Positions 26,501 to 38,766 are shown, counted from the stretch's first letter. The stretch is 64,000 nt of DNA from Cinclus cinclus (GCF_963662255.1 NC_085046.1:129935332-129999331); one strand, 5' to 3'. Notes: generated by a model not told the origin, from the sequence alone. Translations and numbers: made by a program.

Positions 26501-28982
26501 CAGAGTAAGGGAGGTATTTCCCTGCTGAACTGCTTGGTGAGACACCATATGCAATGAATCATTTAAAACCATAGTCTAGATGAAGAGGAAATCAGAGGAC
26601 TCAGGTTTGGTTAATGTTGCCTTAGAAGAAATGCAGCTCAAACTCAGCAAAGTGCAGATCCGTAGCTTCTGTCACCCAGTTAATCTGTTTATTTCAAGGG
26701 AGCTGCCAGTGCAGCAGCCTTTATGCTGCCTGAAACATCCACAACTCGTGAAACAACAGCAGGAAACTTGCAATACAACTTATCATACACTATTTATACA
26801 GCAAAGTCCTGTATAATCAAATAAACACTAAGGAGACATCACATCTTCTACTCGAGTTGTGTAACTGCATGCAAGATCAGTAAGCACAGAAAAATGCAGT
26901 GATACCAGTAGCTCATCACTGTGCTTTCCAGATAGGAACAGCTTCAGACTGTGAACAGTCAGTCCAGAGCGAGGCATGCAGAGCCCTCGGTGGCTGGTAA
27001 TCTAATGCAGAACATTGCCTAGCAGTTCAGACCTTCCCTGCAGCAGCCAGCCTCTCTCACCTTCCCGAGTGAATTCTTTGCCAGACAATTTAAGGAATTA
27101 TGTTCTAATCACTTGATTAAATTACTCCATGAAAAGCAGATTTCATAAAGGAGAAATACATCATGTAAGGTTATGGCTAGGTGTTTTGAATGCTCGTCGA
27201 CATACAGACTACTCTGATGAGACTTCTCCAAACAACTTCAGAGATAAATTTCTAGGTAACAAAACGGAGACCAATTCTTGCCCCTTCAGAAGCTCTTTAC
27301 CACAATCATCTGCAGCTGGGCTATGAGGAACTCAGAATCAAAGGATCTAGGTGCTAAGCTTAGAAGTTTAGCAACATGTGCTTTTTTGCTTCACCATTTG
27401 AGCAGGCAACTCTGTAATTTTTACTCCAATGGCTCAAGGTGATTGACAACCTGTCACCACTGAGCCAGGGACTAGCAATTTTAATAGGAACAGTGCAAAG
27501 CACTTCCTAGGAGCACTGTGCAGCCACAGCTTTGAAGAGTACAAACCATCCAGTTTTCTCTTTATTAGAAACCTCCTTTCTCTACCTCAAGAGCAGCTGA
27601 GGTATGAGGTGATACACTAGTTCTTGGTAACTGCAGATTGCTGGCTAGTCCTCATCCAGAGATCTAGGGGGTGGGGGAGGGAGAACTGGCTACAAAAGTA
27701 GCTCCAGTTCCACAACACAAATTTAGAGCGACCAGTCCACACTGTTTTGTGTCCAACTACATTGTCTTCCAGCAGTACTTGAGTGCAGTTTCACTGCTTC
27801 AACTTGGCCTCTGTTGAACACTTGAGAAATACAGCTGCTCAAGAAAATGCAAGTTCATATGGTGCCTGTATGCACAGAGTAACCTTGCTGCAGGAGACAG
27901 ATGAGAGATTACCAAACCAAATGTCCAGGAAGACTGGACACCCACAGAAGCAAGATATCCAATCTTGCTCCTTACTAGCAAGAGGAGATTCTCCTGCTGT
28001 CAGTGGGGGGACACAGTACATGTGGTTGTTCTGGCCAAACTCAAGAGGCCAAATTGGTCTGTCTGCCCTAAAATATTCCTAACAGCAACGTGTCAAAGAT
28101 CCCAACTTTTATGCTCAGCTCTCCATCTTCTGTTATGTAAGACCTTAAATTGTTGAAATTAAGACCCTAGTCAAACAAGCAGGGAGTGGGGTGCAGCAAA
28201 TTCATCCTTCTGAGGTAGATCTCAGTGCCTTCAGATCTCACTTGATGCTAGGCCTCCTCTTCCTCTCAGCTTCCCCTGGCTGCAGCCTTTCCATGGCACC
28301 TGGAGAAAGGTGCTGAAGTGAACAGTACTGGTCCAATCTCTTCCTGCAGGAGACAGCATTACTGCCAACTGAAAGTGCTTACCAGGAAAGGGATGCTATA
28401 CACTACTTGGCATTGCTACAGCTTCTTGCTGTAAATAGAACCAGCCCTAAATCCCATGGAGCTTATTGTACTCTATTCCACATTTGTCTGGAAACCACTG
28501 TCACAACTGTGCACAAGAACAGATCATGAGGAGCAGACATTCTTACTGGGGTCTCAGACCCCAGTTTTATTATCTACTGTTAAGTTACATGCAGTTAAGT
28601 GAAACATTTTTAAACAGCATTAACCAGATAAGTATTTACCCTCCCTTTAAAATAGAGAAAAGCAATCCATTTGTAGAACACCAGCCTTTTTAATAACCTG
28701 CAGTCTGAACTCTATGTCAAAGTATGCCTGTTAAGGAAAGGGGCTTCACACAGCTTTCTCAACTTAGCTGATCAAACCACAACAAGAAAACACAGGGGAA
28801 TATTGTTTGAGAAACTACTGTGAGTCAAAGAGGAGAATCAAGAGAATGTTTATGGACCATAGCAATCAGGTAGCTGACTTTTTCTATTAATGCATCCAAT
28901 CAGTAGGTCTTTCCTTAACTTTTATCTACTGGAAGAAATGACGAAGAGAATGGAAGACTTGGAAAACAGGCTAAAATACTGA
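2451..28982 (+). CDS. MATN2: Matrilin-2, 3' part (20 coding exons; 5' end outside window)
   Basis: Matrilin-2 is a secreted oligomeric matrix protein that bridges collagens, fibronectin and other matrix filaments. Intact exons: 2451-2573, 6456-6578, 8776-8898, 9775-9897, 10064-10186, 10577-10699, 10788-10910, 11125-11247, 14326-14448, 14543-14665, 14759-14881, 15050-15172, 15373-15495, 15635-15757, 15923-16045 (all EGF), 18026-18439 and 20949-21101 (vWA2), 25685-25789 (linker), 26032-26127 and 28930-28982 (coiled coil, stop TGA). Reading frame and phase 1 are kept across every junction, giving 2,666 nt: two bases completing a split codon, 887 codons and a stop. The first vWA domain, signal peptide and first EGF units must lie upstream. 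With them I infer a protein of roughly 1,200 aa, against 956 aa recalled for human. The identification rests on vWA2 and coiled-coil similarity plus the AT-AC intron. Confidence 0.96.
2574..6455 (+). other. MATN2: MATN2 intron containing the dead EGF exon
   Basis: Apart from the decayed exon at 4003-4122 I see only AT-rich intronic sequence with no clear repeat. With the dead exon skipped, splicing joins 2573 to 6456 and forms an AGA (Arg) codon across the junction. Confidence 0.7.
4003..4122 (+). pseudogene. MATN2: Decayed MATN2 EGF exon (human EGF4 equivalent)
   Basis: A recognisable EGF exon lying between the exons equivalent to human EGF3 and EGF5. The reading frame gives [16 protein letters not shown] and later HGKTC, closest to human EGF4. 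It is 120 nt instead of 123 because one codon, that for the first cysteine, is missing (FALGHHDC). It has an in-frame TAA at 4098-4100 and the expected donor GT at 4123-4124 reads AT. The acceptor AG at 4001-4002 survives. Since the exon was phase 1-1, skipping it keeps the frame, which explains how the loss was tolerated. A sequencing error cannot easily account for three independent lesions. Confidence 0.88.
6456..6578 (+). CDS. MATN2: MATN2 EGF exon b (human EGF5-like)
   Basis: A 123-nt phase 1-1 exon bounded by CATAG and GTGAGT. It encodes [17 protein letters not shown] followed by [16 protein letters not shown]. The INEDLKTC ending is specific to EGF5 of matrilin-2 as I recall it. All six cysteines are present. 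Confidence 0.94.
6579..8775 (+). other. MATN2: MATN2 intron with a CR1 3' fragment
   Basis: Intron between EGF exons b and c. It contains a plus-strand CR1 tail near 7650-7797; otherwise I see only AT-rich sequence. Confidence 0.65.
7650..7797 (+). mobile_element. CR1 LINE 3' fragment
   Basis: The stretch reads like the avian CR1 tail in forward orientation: GTTCAAGAATCATTTGGACA, then TTGGGGTTGTCCTGTACA, GTCCCTTCCAAATCAGGATA and a degraded GATTCTTTG end resembling the ATTCTATG terminal repeat. Edges are approximate. This is the only clear plus-strand CR1 copy I noticed in the window. Confidence 0.85.
8776..8898 (+). CDS. MATN2: MATN2 EGF exon c (human EGF6-like)
   Basis: A 123-nt phase 1-1 exon with acceptor CTACAG and donor GTAAGT. 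It encodes [17 protein letters not shown] and ends LRNDGKTC, resembling human EGF6. It has six cysteines and the motif [12 protein letters not shown]. It is the last of the older, widely spaced EGF exons before the expanded array. Confidence 0.94.
8899..9774 (+). other. MATN2: MATN2 intron before the expanded EGF array
   Basis: AT-rich intron. I see no exon or recognisable repeat in it. It ends in the acceptor ATTCCCAG shared with several array exons. Confidence 0.65.
9775..9897 (+). CDS. MATN2: MATN2 EGF cassette A1
   Basis: First array unit: [17 protein letters not shown] then [16 protein letters not shown]. Acceptor ATTCCCAG, donor GTGAGT. Junction codon with exon c is CGT. Confidence 0.93.
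10064..10186 (+). CDS. MATN2: MATN2 EGF cassette A2
   Basis: Encodes [17 protein letters not shown] then [16 protein letters not shown]. The intron before it is 166 nt. Six cysteines and the Asx-hydroxylation pattern are intact. Confidence 0.93.
10577..10699 (+). CDS. MATN2: MATN2 EGF cassette A3
   Basis: Encodes [17 protein letters not shown] then [16 protein letters not shown]. Acceptor TTCTCAG, donor GTAAGT. The following intron is only 88 nt. Confidence 0.93.
10788..10910 (+). CDS. MATN2: MATN2 EGF cassette A4
   Basis: Encodes [17 protein letters not shown] then [16 protein letters not shown]. The conserved HGC is HSC here, a change shared with cassette B4. It also shares KDVCNSV with B4, hinting at common descent. 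Confidence 0.93.
11125..11247 (+). CDS. MATN2: MATN2 EGF cassette A5
   Basis: Last unit of the first block: [17 protein letters not shown] then [16 protein letters not shown]. Acceptor TTTCTAG, donor GTAAGT. A 3.1-kb intron follows. Confidence 0.93.
11248..14325 (+). other. MATN2: MATN2 intron splitting the EGF array
   Basis: A long AT-rich intron between the block of five and the block of seven EGF exons. I searched it for remnants of further EGF exons and saw none. It contains a trinucleotide microsatellite at 13247-13322. Confidence 0.6.
13247..13322. repeat. ATT/ACT trinucleotide microsatellite
   Basis: About 76 bases of ATT units interrupted and followed by ACT units, ending just before TTTCCCCCAG. 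It produces an artificial poly-leucine open frame and carries no gene. Confidence 0.9.
14326..14448 (+). CDS. MATN2: MATN2 EGF cassette B1
   Basis: First unit of the second block: [17 protein letters not shown] then [16 protein letters not shown]. Acceptor ATTCCCAG matches cassettes A1 and A2. CVN is changed to CAN, but the Asn of the hydroxylation pattern is kept. Confidence 0.93.
14543..14665 (+). CDS. MATN2: MATN2 EGF cassette B2
   Basis: Encodes [17 protein letters not shown] then [16 protein letters not shown]. The flanking introns are 94 and 93 nt. All six cysteines are present. Confidence 0.93.
14759..14881 (+). CDS. MATN2: MATN2 EGF cassette B3
   Basis: Encodes [17 protein letters not shown] then [16 protein letters not shown]. 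The glycine that follows the fifth-cysteine region in nearly all EGF modules is Lys here (EKF for EGF). The exon ends in T rather than A, so the junction codon becomes TAT (Tyr). Confidence 0.92.
15050..15172 (+). CDS. MATN2: MATN2 EGF cassette B4
   Basis: Encodes [17 protein letters not shown] then [16 protein letters not shown]. The conserved glycine is Asp (EDF), a second neighbouring loss of that glycine. HGC is HSC as in cassette A4. Confidence 0.92.
15373..15495 (+). CDS. MATN2: MATN2 EGF cassette B5
   Basis: The most divergent unit: [17 protein letters not shown] then [16 protein letters not shown]. The Asn of the Asx-hydroxylation pattern is Pro ([12 protein letters not shown]), so this module should not be hydroxylated there. 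Six cysteines and both splice sites are intact. Confidence 0.91.
15635..15757 (+). CDS. MATN2: MATN2 EGF cassette B6
   Basis: Encodes [18 protein letters not shown] then [16 protein letters not shown]. It contains a run of four Asn (NNNN) between the third and fourth cysteines. Splice sites TTCTCAG and GTAAGT. Confidence 0.92.
15923..16045 (+). CDS. MATN2: MATN2 EGF cassette B7 (last EGF)
   Basis: Encodes [17 protein letters not shown] then [16 protein letters not shown]. It resembles the last human EGF in position and splices to the vWA2 exon through an AGA codon, followed by CTEGP. Confidence 0.93.
16046..18025 (+). other. MATN2: MATN2 intron between EGF array and vWA2
   Basis: Contains a minus-strand CR1 tail at 16121-16275 and an A-rich stretch near 17208-17240. 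I found no extra EGF exon or remnant here. Confidence 0.6.
16121..16275 (-). mobile_element. CR1 LINE 3' fragment
   Basis: Shows the reverse complement of the CR1 tail: AGAGTCACAGAATGGTCTGG, GGTTGGAAGGAACC, AAAGATCACTTAGTTCCA, CAAGGACACCTTCTACTAG and ATCCAGCTTGGCTTTGA. Edges are approximate. Confidence 0.9.
18026..18439 (+). CDS. MATN2: MATN2 vWA2 domain, first exon
   Basis: A 414-nt phase 1-1 exon that starts [19 protein letters not shown]. The MIDAS metal site is visible as DGSKS (Asp at 18064-18066), with the later Thr in GSMTGLAL and Asp in FTDGRAQDE. The MIDAS coordinates divalent cations in von Willebrand A domains. Similarity to human matrilin-2 is very high ([25 protein letters not shown]). 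It splices to 20949 through a GGT codon. Confidence 0.97.
18440..20948 (+). other. MATN2: MATN2 intron inside vWA2
   Basis: AT-rich intron. I recognise no exon or named repeat. A stretch at about 18520-18725 is more GC-balanced but I could not identify it. Confidence 0.5.
20949..21101 (+). CDS. MATN2: MATN2 vWA2 domain, second exon
   Basis: A 153-nt phase 1-1 exon encoding [20 protein letters not shown] then [18 protein letters not shown] and ending in QICEG. This is the C-terminal beta strand and helix of vWA2. The [12 protein letters not shown] segment matches human matrilin-2 with conservative changes. Acceptor TCCAG, donor GTAACA. Confidence 0.95.
21102..25684 (+). other. MATN2: MATN2 intron between vWA2 and linker
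   Basis: A 4.6-kb intron. Human matrilin-2 has extra residues between vWA2 and the linker that are absent from the joined frame here; I did not find an exon for them in this span. An open frame at 24114-24536 has no recognisable features. Confidence 0.5.
25685..25789 (+). CDS. MATN2: MATN2 linker exon between vWA2 and coiled coil
   Basis: A 105-nt phase 1-1 exon encoding [20 protein letters not shown] then [13 protein letters not shown]. It corresponds to the human matrilin-2 segment with INIQDLLSC and HRYLFEED. Acceptor TTTCCTGCAG, donor GTAATC. Confidence 0.88.
26032..26127 (+). CDS. MATN2: MATN2 coiled-coil exon, part 1
   Basis: A 96-nt exon encoding [20 protein letters not shown] then NEVRKLTQR. 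The two Cys in CKC precede the heptads; in matrilins they form the interchain disulphides that lock the oligomer. The exon ends at a U12-type donor (ATATCCTTT). Reading on in the intron would give a quick stop (YILSE then TAA). Confidence 0.94.
26128..28929 (+). other. MATN2: U12-type AT-AC intron of MATN2
   Basis: The donor is ATATCCTTT at 26128-26136 and the branch site TTCCTTAAC is at 28911-28919. The intron ends in AC at 28928-28929, 11 nt past the branch A at 28918. Joining 26127 to 28930 makes TTG and continues [17 protein letters not shown] then stop, the exact coiled-coil continuation. No GT-AG pair gives this. AT-AC introns at this place are established for matrilin genes. The 2.8-kb interior holds no gene I can recognise; a short AATA-rich run lies near 26345-26378. 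Confidence 0.96.
28930..28982 (+). CDS. MATN2: MATN2 coiled-coil exon, part 2, with stop codon
   Basis: Encodes [17 protein letters not shown], the last heptads of the oligomerising coiled coil, and stops at TGA 28980-28982. Human matrilin-2 ends in a very similar ENRLRYR, so the bird protein is one residue shorter. Confidence 0.96.
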
Positions 28983-29240
28983 TCAGAATTTTAAATGTAT
29001 GCTACACTGTATATTTATACATACAAACTTATCGGAGCTATTTTCTTAAACTGGTTCAAAGTAAAACATCTTTGTGTCTGAAGTTGAGGAGAGTATTTTG
29101 GATGTGTTGTCTTGCATTGATGGCAGATAAATGTTGAATTTTTGTAAAAACAATTTAGTAACTAGCAAAAGTTCTAATTAAGCAGAACAACTGAAATAAG
29201 CTATGCAAAATAATAAAATGCTGTTATTTTTTGAAATGAA
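28983..29240 (+). terminator. MATN2: MATN2 3' UTR and poly(A) signal
   Basis: AATAAA is at 29212-29217, about 230 nt after the stop, followed by a T-rich stretch (GTTATTTTTTG). The cleavage site near 29235 is inferred. Use of later signals cannot be excluded. Confidence 0.6.
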
Positions 29241-30750
29241 ACCTCCATGTTTTGAAGTATTTTTAGGGTATCAATTTATTTGGCTTGCTATCCTGTATTT
29301 CCCTCCTCCACTCTTACTATTTTAAGCACACAGTCTGTGTATATATACAGTTCTATGTATACAGACACATAGAACAAGTGGGACTGCATTCACAGCCATT
29401 AGGCTTGACTTGAATTCTTCAAACAAAAGTAACTACTGGATCAGTAGGAAGTAAAAACAGATTCAGACATTTGTATTCAAACTGTGGTGGAATTAAACAC
29501 TCAAAGTGGGAAGTCTGCTTTATCAGGGCATCACAACCTGAAGTTTCAAGAAACTTTTTCTTATCATGTCCAGACTATCCAACTTCTCCCTGCTGTCCTT
29601 TGGTCAGTATTCACTGATTCTCAAACTTTCCTGAATGCAAGTAGTATATTAATTCTGAAAGTATTACTCAGTCAATCCAGCTAGCTGCACACCTGTTAAA
29701 CACCAAAACACAAACAAAACCAGCAAATTTCTTCTGTTCTGTCCACCTAAAAGTGTCATTAAGTCTCACTCCCTTCCCTTGACTGCAATTCATCCAGATT
29801 TGTGGCTGAATAGGCAAATATATCAGTACTTCCTCCTTTGCTCTGATGAACCTCAGAGTTTGCCTCTTGACTACCTCCAAATGGAAACACCAAATTTCAT
29901 CCGTTTTGTAACAGAAGCAGTTGCAGCAGAACATAAGTGATTAAGTGATCTCAGACAAGCTGATGAGTGAGCACGGATACACAACAGCAAGCTTTGAAAG
30001 GTACCTTGTGTTTTGGCATACTTTTGAATTCTGCAAGGTTACAGGTATCTTCTGGTTTTCATTACGTGTTTGCTTTTACCATGTCAGAATATCACTTGCA
30101 CCTCAATTAACAATCCCTAGTAATAAAGAACATCCTGCAGTCATGGTCTCACATAGAACAAGCACAAATCTCTAAGACACTGACATTCTCAGCAACTGTG
30201 ACTTGAGTACACCAGCTCATCTGCCTCCAGTATCTTCAGAAAATTTTAAAAAAGGCTACTGATTCAGAACAGCTTTATGAATGTACCTGGTATCTTACTG
30301 AAAGTTACATATCTAGAAGTCATATCTTGTTTGCTCTTTTACAGATATGTACTATTGGAAGGAAAAGACAAAGGGAATAATGCACGTTAGTACTTGATTC
30401 ACTTGGAAAAAACAGCATTAATTATTTTAATCTAAGTAAACCTTTAGGGGTCCCCACCAACATCCCAAATTTGCTACCGTCCCTCACATTATGCCTTGTG
30501 TTTGCATTAGCACTCCAAAAGCAAACACTAAGGAAGCCCTAGCCCACTGGGATTTGGCACCATACTTGTCATGACCAAGACTTCCTTCACTTACCTCTCA
30601 AGATCCACAATGCCTACAGAAAGGAAGGCAAATTTTGCCATGTGAAGGTTATTTCTAACAGAACAGAAGCACAGAAGTGGTAACAAATCTTCCTTTATAT
30701 AGTTTGTTCCCCAAAACCAACAAAGGTGTAATACAAATTTTTCTTTAAAG
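29241..30750. other. Intergenic, MATN2 to RPL30
   Basis: Convergent gene ends face each other across about 1.5 kb. I see no gene, RNA or recognisable repeat in it. Confidence 0.6.
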
Positions 30751-30765
30751 AGATCTGTAACCAGT

Positions 30766-30771
30766 TTTATT
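30766..30771 (-). terminator. RPL30: RPL30 poly(A) signal
   Basis: AATAAA on the minus strand (TTTATT on plus), only 25 nt beyond the stop codon. A very short 3' UTR is typical of ribosomal protein genes. Confidence 0.8.
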
Positions 30772-30795
30772 GTAGAAAAAACACCTTTACAGCAT

Positions 30796-34343
<3,548 letters not shown>

Positions 34344-34364
<21 letters not shown>

Positions 34365-34850
34365 GTTGCTGCTTCGCGCGGGGTCGGGCGGTACCTGGAA
34401 CACAGGGGGACGGAGGGGAGCGGTCAGAACCCGGCAGCAGCGCCCGCAGCGACCCCCGCACCCCCGGCCCGGCCCCGCTCACCGCAGACGCGCCGCCAAG
34501 ATGGCCGGAAAAGGAACGAGCGCCCAGCAAGCACCGCGCGAAACCCGCGGCAGCTCTCGCGAGAGCAGCGCACACAGCCCGCCCCACCCCACGGCTGCCA
34601 TTGCTCCCGAACCGTGGCGGGGGCCACGGGAGGGGCGGGGCCGGCGGGGAGGGGCGGGGTCTTGCCATAAGTGGGCGGGGCGATACTGAATGGAGACGGG
34701 CCGTGGGTTAATGTGGGCGGGGCCTGGCTGAACTAGGGACGATACCTGGCGTGGTGTGGGCGGGGCTTGACTGAGGGACCGCCCGAGGGACGGGGCTGGG
34801 CCGAGGGACGGGGCTGGGCCGAGGGACGGGGACGGGGATGGGCCGAGCCG
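34344..34850 (-). promoter_or_regulatory. RPL30: RPL30 CpG-island promoter with 5'-TOP start and GC boxes
   Basis: The likely start on the minus strand is a pyrimidine tract CCTTTTCC at 34507-34514, as in 5'-TOP mRNAs that are controlled by mTOR signalling. It runs straight into GGCCATCTTGGCGGC, a YY1-like site often found at ribosomal protein gene starts. Exon 1 ends at 34483 and exon 2 begins at 34394. Upstream, three identical GC boxes GTGGGCGGGGC start at 34671, 34713 and 34756, and further GGGGCGGGG motifs lie at about 34630-34660. The exact start site is inferred. Confidence 0.75.
34785..34844. repeat. 18-bp tandem repeat beside the RPL30 promoter
   Basis: GAGGGACGGGGCTGGGCC occurs twice exactly (34785-34802 and 34803-34820), followed by a degenerate, lengthened third copy. 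The G-runs could form quadruplexes. Confidence 0.85.
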
Positions 34851-35019
34851 GCGTCTCCCTCTCACTGCTGGCCCCCGCCCCTTCCCATGCCCGCCTCCTT
34901 CCTCGTGCCGCAGCGGGGCTTTGAGTGCGTGTGGCACATCACAACCTCGCGGAAGGCTACAGGAGATGGTGTGGGAAGAGCCGTAGTGGCCTCCCATCAT
35001 GGAAACATGGCCTGAAACA

Positions 35020-35515
35020 TTGCTGTAGACCTTGAAGCTCATCTAGTTCCAGCCCCGCTGCCATACCATCTGCTAGACCCGGTTGCTCAGAGCCCCATCC
35101 CACCTGGCCTTAAATGCCTCACAGGGATTGGATCCATAGAACCTGTGCCAGGCTTCACCACCTTCACAGTAAAGAACTTTTTTCCCAATATCTAATGTAA
35201 ACCTACTTTCTCTTTCTGCTGGAAGCTGTTCCCTTTTCTCCTGTCATCACCACTACATGCTCTCGTAAAAAGTATCTCTCCATCTTTCCTGTCTGTAGGT
35301 TCCCTTCAGGCACTGGAAGGCCACAATGAGGTAATCCCAAAGCTTTCTTTTCTCCCGGCTGAACAAACCCAATCCTCTCAGCTTTTCCTCATAGGAGAGA
35401 TGCTCCACCCCTCCCATCATCTTGGTGGCTTTCTCTGGACTCGGTCGATGTCCTGTCCGTGCTGGGGACTGCAGAGCTGAACACAGCACTTCAGACAGGG
35501 TATCACCAGAGCAGT
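35020..35515 (-). mobile_element. CR1 LINE 3' fragment
   Basis: About 500 bp of CR1 tail in reverse: ATCTAGTTCCAGCCCC, CCATCCCACCTGGCCTTAAA, TTTTCTCCCGGCTGAACAAA, CCTCTCAGCTTTTCCTCATA and GAACACAGCACTTCAGACAG. It is the longest CR1 copy in the window and lies just outside the RPL30 CpG island. Confidence 0.93.
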
Positions 35516-38439
35516 GTCACTCGGGACTGTCACGTCTGACACAGGGCCGATGGGAAAACTCTGGGATGGCGAAAATAAATCTCTTGGGCACAGCAAGGCC
35601 CAGAGGGACACGTGGTGGTCTGCCCCTGTGTCCCTGCTGTCTGCGCTGGGCACACTGCCTCGCTAAAGCTGCAGTGCCTGCCTCCTGGCCTGCACGACAG
35701 CCCCTGGCAGTTCTGCATGAATCCATGAATCTGCTGAATCCCGATGGGATACAGCCCGGGCCCAGCCCGAGCCCGGGTACACACACGGGTTTCTCGCATG
35801 AAACCAGCCCCTGAGCCTGGGGCTCAGACTGAGGCTTGGGCTCGACGCTGCCCGTGTTAGCAGGTTCAGCTTTGGGCACACTGAGCGCAGCTCCCGGGTT
35901 TGCCGGGGCGATGGCTCTGCGCTCCCACCAGCTGTGCAGTGTCTTTAGCCCATTCCCAAGCAACTCAGTCCACGGCTGTGCCGGAGTCAAAGTGCGAGGA
36001 AACTTCCTCCTGCCCCCCCTGCACTCTGCAAATCACCACCTTGAAAACTGTCTTGCTGAGCACACAGGCACTGCATTGTTTGGAACCAGGGCCACGACAT
36101 GGGGCTCCAATTTTCAGGCTGAGGACATTGGATCTCAATCCCATGCTAGAACAAGCACCCCAGGCTGAGAGCAGCAGCAGCTCAGCTGCACCTGCAGGGG
36201 TGAGCAGTGTGGATGCACTGAGTGTGTTGTGGAGGTTGCCTGTGACATTCCCCTAGAGGGTGCTCAGGGATTCAGCCACAGGACAACAGGTTTGCTGTTG
36301 GTGTGACTTTGTGCTCTTAAAACACTGCACCAGAAAGGCATCCCAGCGTATACATTCCTTATGAAATTACAAATCTAGCATAGGAGCTTTGCTAGACTTG
36401 CCCAGGTTAGCACAACCATGGGAAAGTGTTGTGCTTCTTGGCCTTAGGAAGTGTGATGCCTTTATCAATATGGAATATGGAGCAATAAACTAAAAAGCCA
36501 AGACAAAATGTGCTGCATTCAGTTATTCTAGTATGCTTATATTAATAGATATAATTTCAAATAAGGGAAACAATTTATAGCAATATACTGCTATACCCTT
36601 CTCCTGGTATGCCTCCATGCTAACTTTTTCTGATGTGCGATCATAAACCAAAGCAAAATATTTCCAACAGGATAACCTTCTTAGTAACATGCAGCTTTTG
36701 GTCAAAATGCAAACCATGATCCCAATCTTTTTTTAATTAATTTTCCGGGTAAAACCTCTGACAGATCAGTTTAAGCATCTAAATTAATATCTAAACTAAC
36801 AGTGAGACAAAGGTATGTTGGAAAAAAATGTTACCAAACTTAAGTGGAGCTGAAATATCACAAGTGAAACTCTGATACTGGTAAAGTTCTCTGGGAATAA
36901 TGTCTCTGTTAAGCACATAAATGATACATGTAGTATATAAATAATAATATAAAAATTCTACATTTTGATGTGTCTCTATAGTACAATTTATTTTCTTGAA
37001 AAAAATCTCTCCCTTTAGAGAGTATGATTAAATCAATTTTGAAGTATACTTTAATTTTTGCTTTGGCAACTGAAAAGTCAACTCCATTCTATGTCTTTTT
37101 CTTTTCCTGTTCCTCTTTCTCCCCTCGTCCCAGCCCTCAGGTGCATTGCTGTTATTCCCCATCAAACTGTGACTTTGCTTTAACTCTCGTGAGGTCCTCG
37201 CTGCCATTCCTTTCCACAGTTGCAGGTTTTATGTCACCTTGCAAGGTGCGGGAGCCGTGCATGGATCCGGGAGAGGGAGCTGTTTCCACGGGTACCCTTG
37301 CAGCCTCCACTCAAGTTAGGAGAGAGCAATTTTCCTTAGCCTTTTATAAAAATAGCTCTTTCCGGAAATGTGCTATTAAAAAAATCTCTGCATTTCCAAA
37401 AGAACTTTCTGACAGACATTTTTGGCATTGGACCCCAAATTCTGTCCCTAAATCTAGGTAAAATAAGGATTGGGTTGGGGGTGCTGGGAATACATGCAGA
37501 AAAGGGCACTATTGTCTCTCACCCCCCAAGTCTCCCTTCTGTGAAGGCCTCTCCTGGGGCTCTGTGGTCCATAAAATGTCCTTTATAAGGACAAAGGGCC
37601 AGTCCAAATCAGATGAAAATTACACAAGGAAGAAAATACTTTGGTCCCACTAAAATTCCTTAAACAATATTACACAGATACTGTTCTGTTAAAACAGCAG
37701 GTGGGAGTGGATGGGCCTTGGCAGCAGCTGTTTGAGGATTAAACAATGGGGGAAGGCAGATCAGGGAGAGTTTGGGACCTTGGCACCCTCAGCACTCACA
37801 GGGATCTTGAGCTCCCCCCCACAACGAAGCCGTGATACAGCAGAAATAGAAGAAAGGCAGGGAAGCAGCAGACAATGTCTCAACAAAAAATCTTCAGTGC
37901 AAAAGCCTCCAGATGGAGCAACCCAGGGAGCAGCTGGGAACCTGAGGAAAAACAGTGTTACTTCTGGCACCAACAGCAGGTACTGTGGTCTCATCCAGCC
38001 TCCTGCCTGCCCCACCATGCTCAACTCCTTCTGGGCTGTCAGGTGTTACTCTGGCTCTGGGGCTCTGCAGGCTGGTGCTCAGTTTGGCAGTGAAGGTGAG
38101 CATGCAGGGAATGCAGAATACTTGGGGAAAGCAGGACCACTCCTCAGCTTCACCTAATTCTGTGCTTGCCTGGTGAGATAGCAGGAGCATGGTTTCCAAC
38201 AGAGAGCGAGAACTGAATCCAGAGACCAGTGGTCTTGAAGTTCTTTCACCACTTTTCCCCACTAAAATGCTGACAAGGTTGTGTAAGAAAGCACCAGTTA
38301 GAGGTATGAAGAGGTAGGAGAATGAGAGCACTGCAAGAAACATCCTTGACCTATCTCAAAAATTAGAAAGCAACCTCATTATTTTGGGTGAATGAAACCA
38401 ACTCAGTGTATCTAAAAAAGGGAAGTCAGAGTGATGCCT
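35516..38439. other. Intergenic, RPL30 to LTR
   Basis: Starts GC-rich (35520-36250) and becomes AT-rich. Several open frames of 100-160 codons overlap on both strands with no recognisable domain; I take them as chance frames in GC-rich DNA. Confidence 0.55.
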
Positions 38440-38766
38440 TGTTAGGATTAATTAAAAACAGAGGCCAGACAAAATGAAGGGAATAAAAAGTGGTTATATT
38501 TATTGAAGGACCTTCAGGTACACTTTGGGCAGATGAAGCCCCCAGATGCTGCACCTAAAATGATCGACAGGTCACAGGTTTTCACACTTTTATAAGTTTG
38601 GTCCATTTGCATATTGGGGGTTAATCTTCCAATTACAACTTCAGGTAATGAAGTAGTTTACCCCAAGTTTGCTCTCCCAACTCACTTTTGTTTTCCATTT
38701 CTCAGGGCCTGAGAAAGAAAGGTGTCCTTGATTCCCAGGCCTAGAGAGGAATTGTTTTGTCTGACA
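38440..38766 (-). mobile_element. Probable solo LTR of an endogenous retrovirus
   Basis: On the minus strand there is a TATA-like CTTATAAAAG (38587-38596) followed about 85 nt later by AATAAA (38499-38504), the layout of U3-R-U5. Tentative ends are TGTCAG (38766 side) and CTAACA (38440 side), matching the TGT...ACA convention. I saw no clear target-site duplication and no gag, pol or env remnant next to it. The family is not identified. Confidence 0.5.

Noticed and set aside
37711..38343. Overlapping open frames of about 148 codons on both strands
   Set aside because: No domain or repeat similarity and frames on opposite strands overlap; treated as chance.
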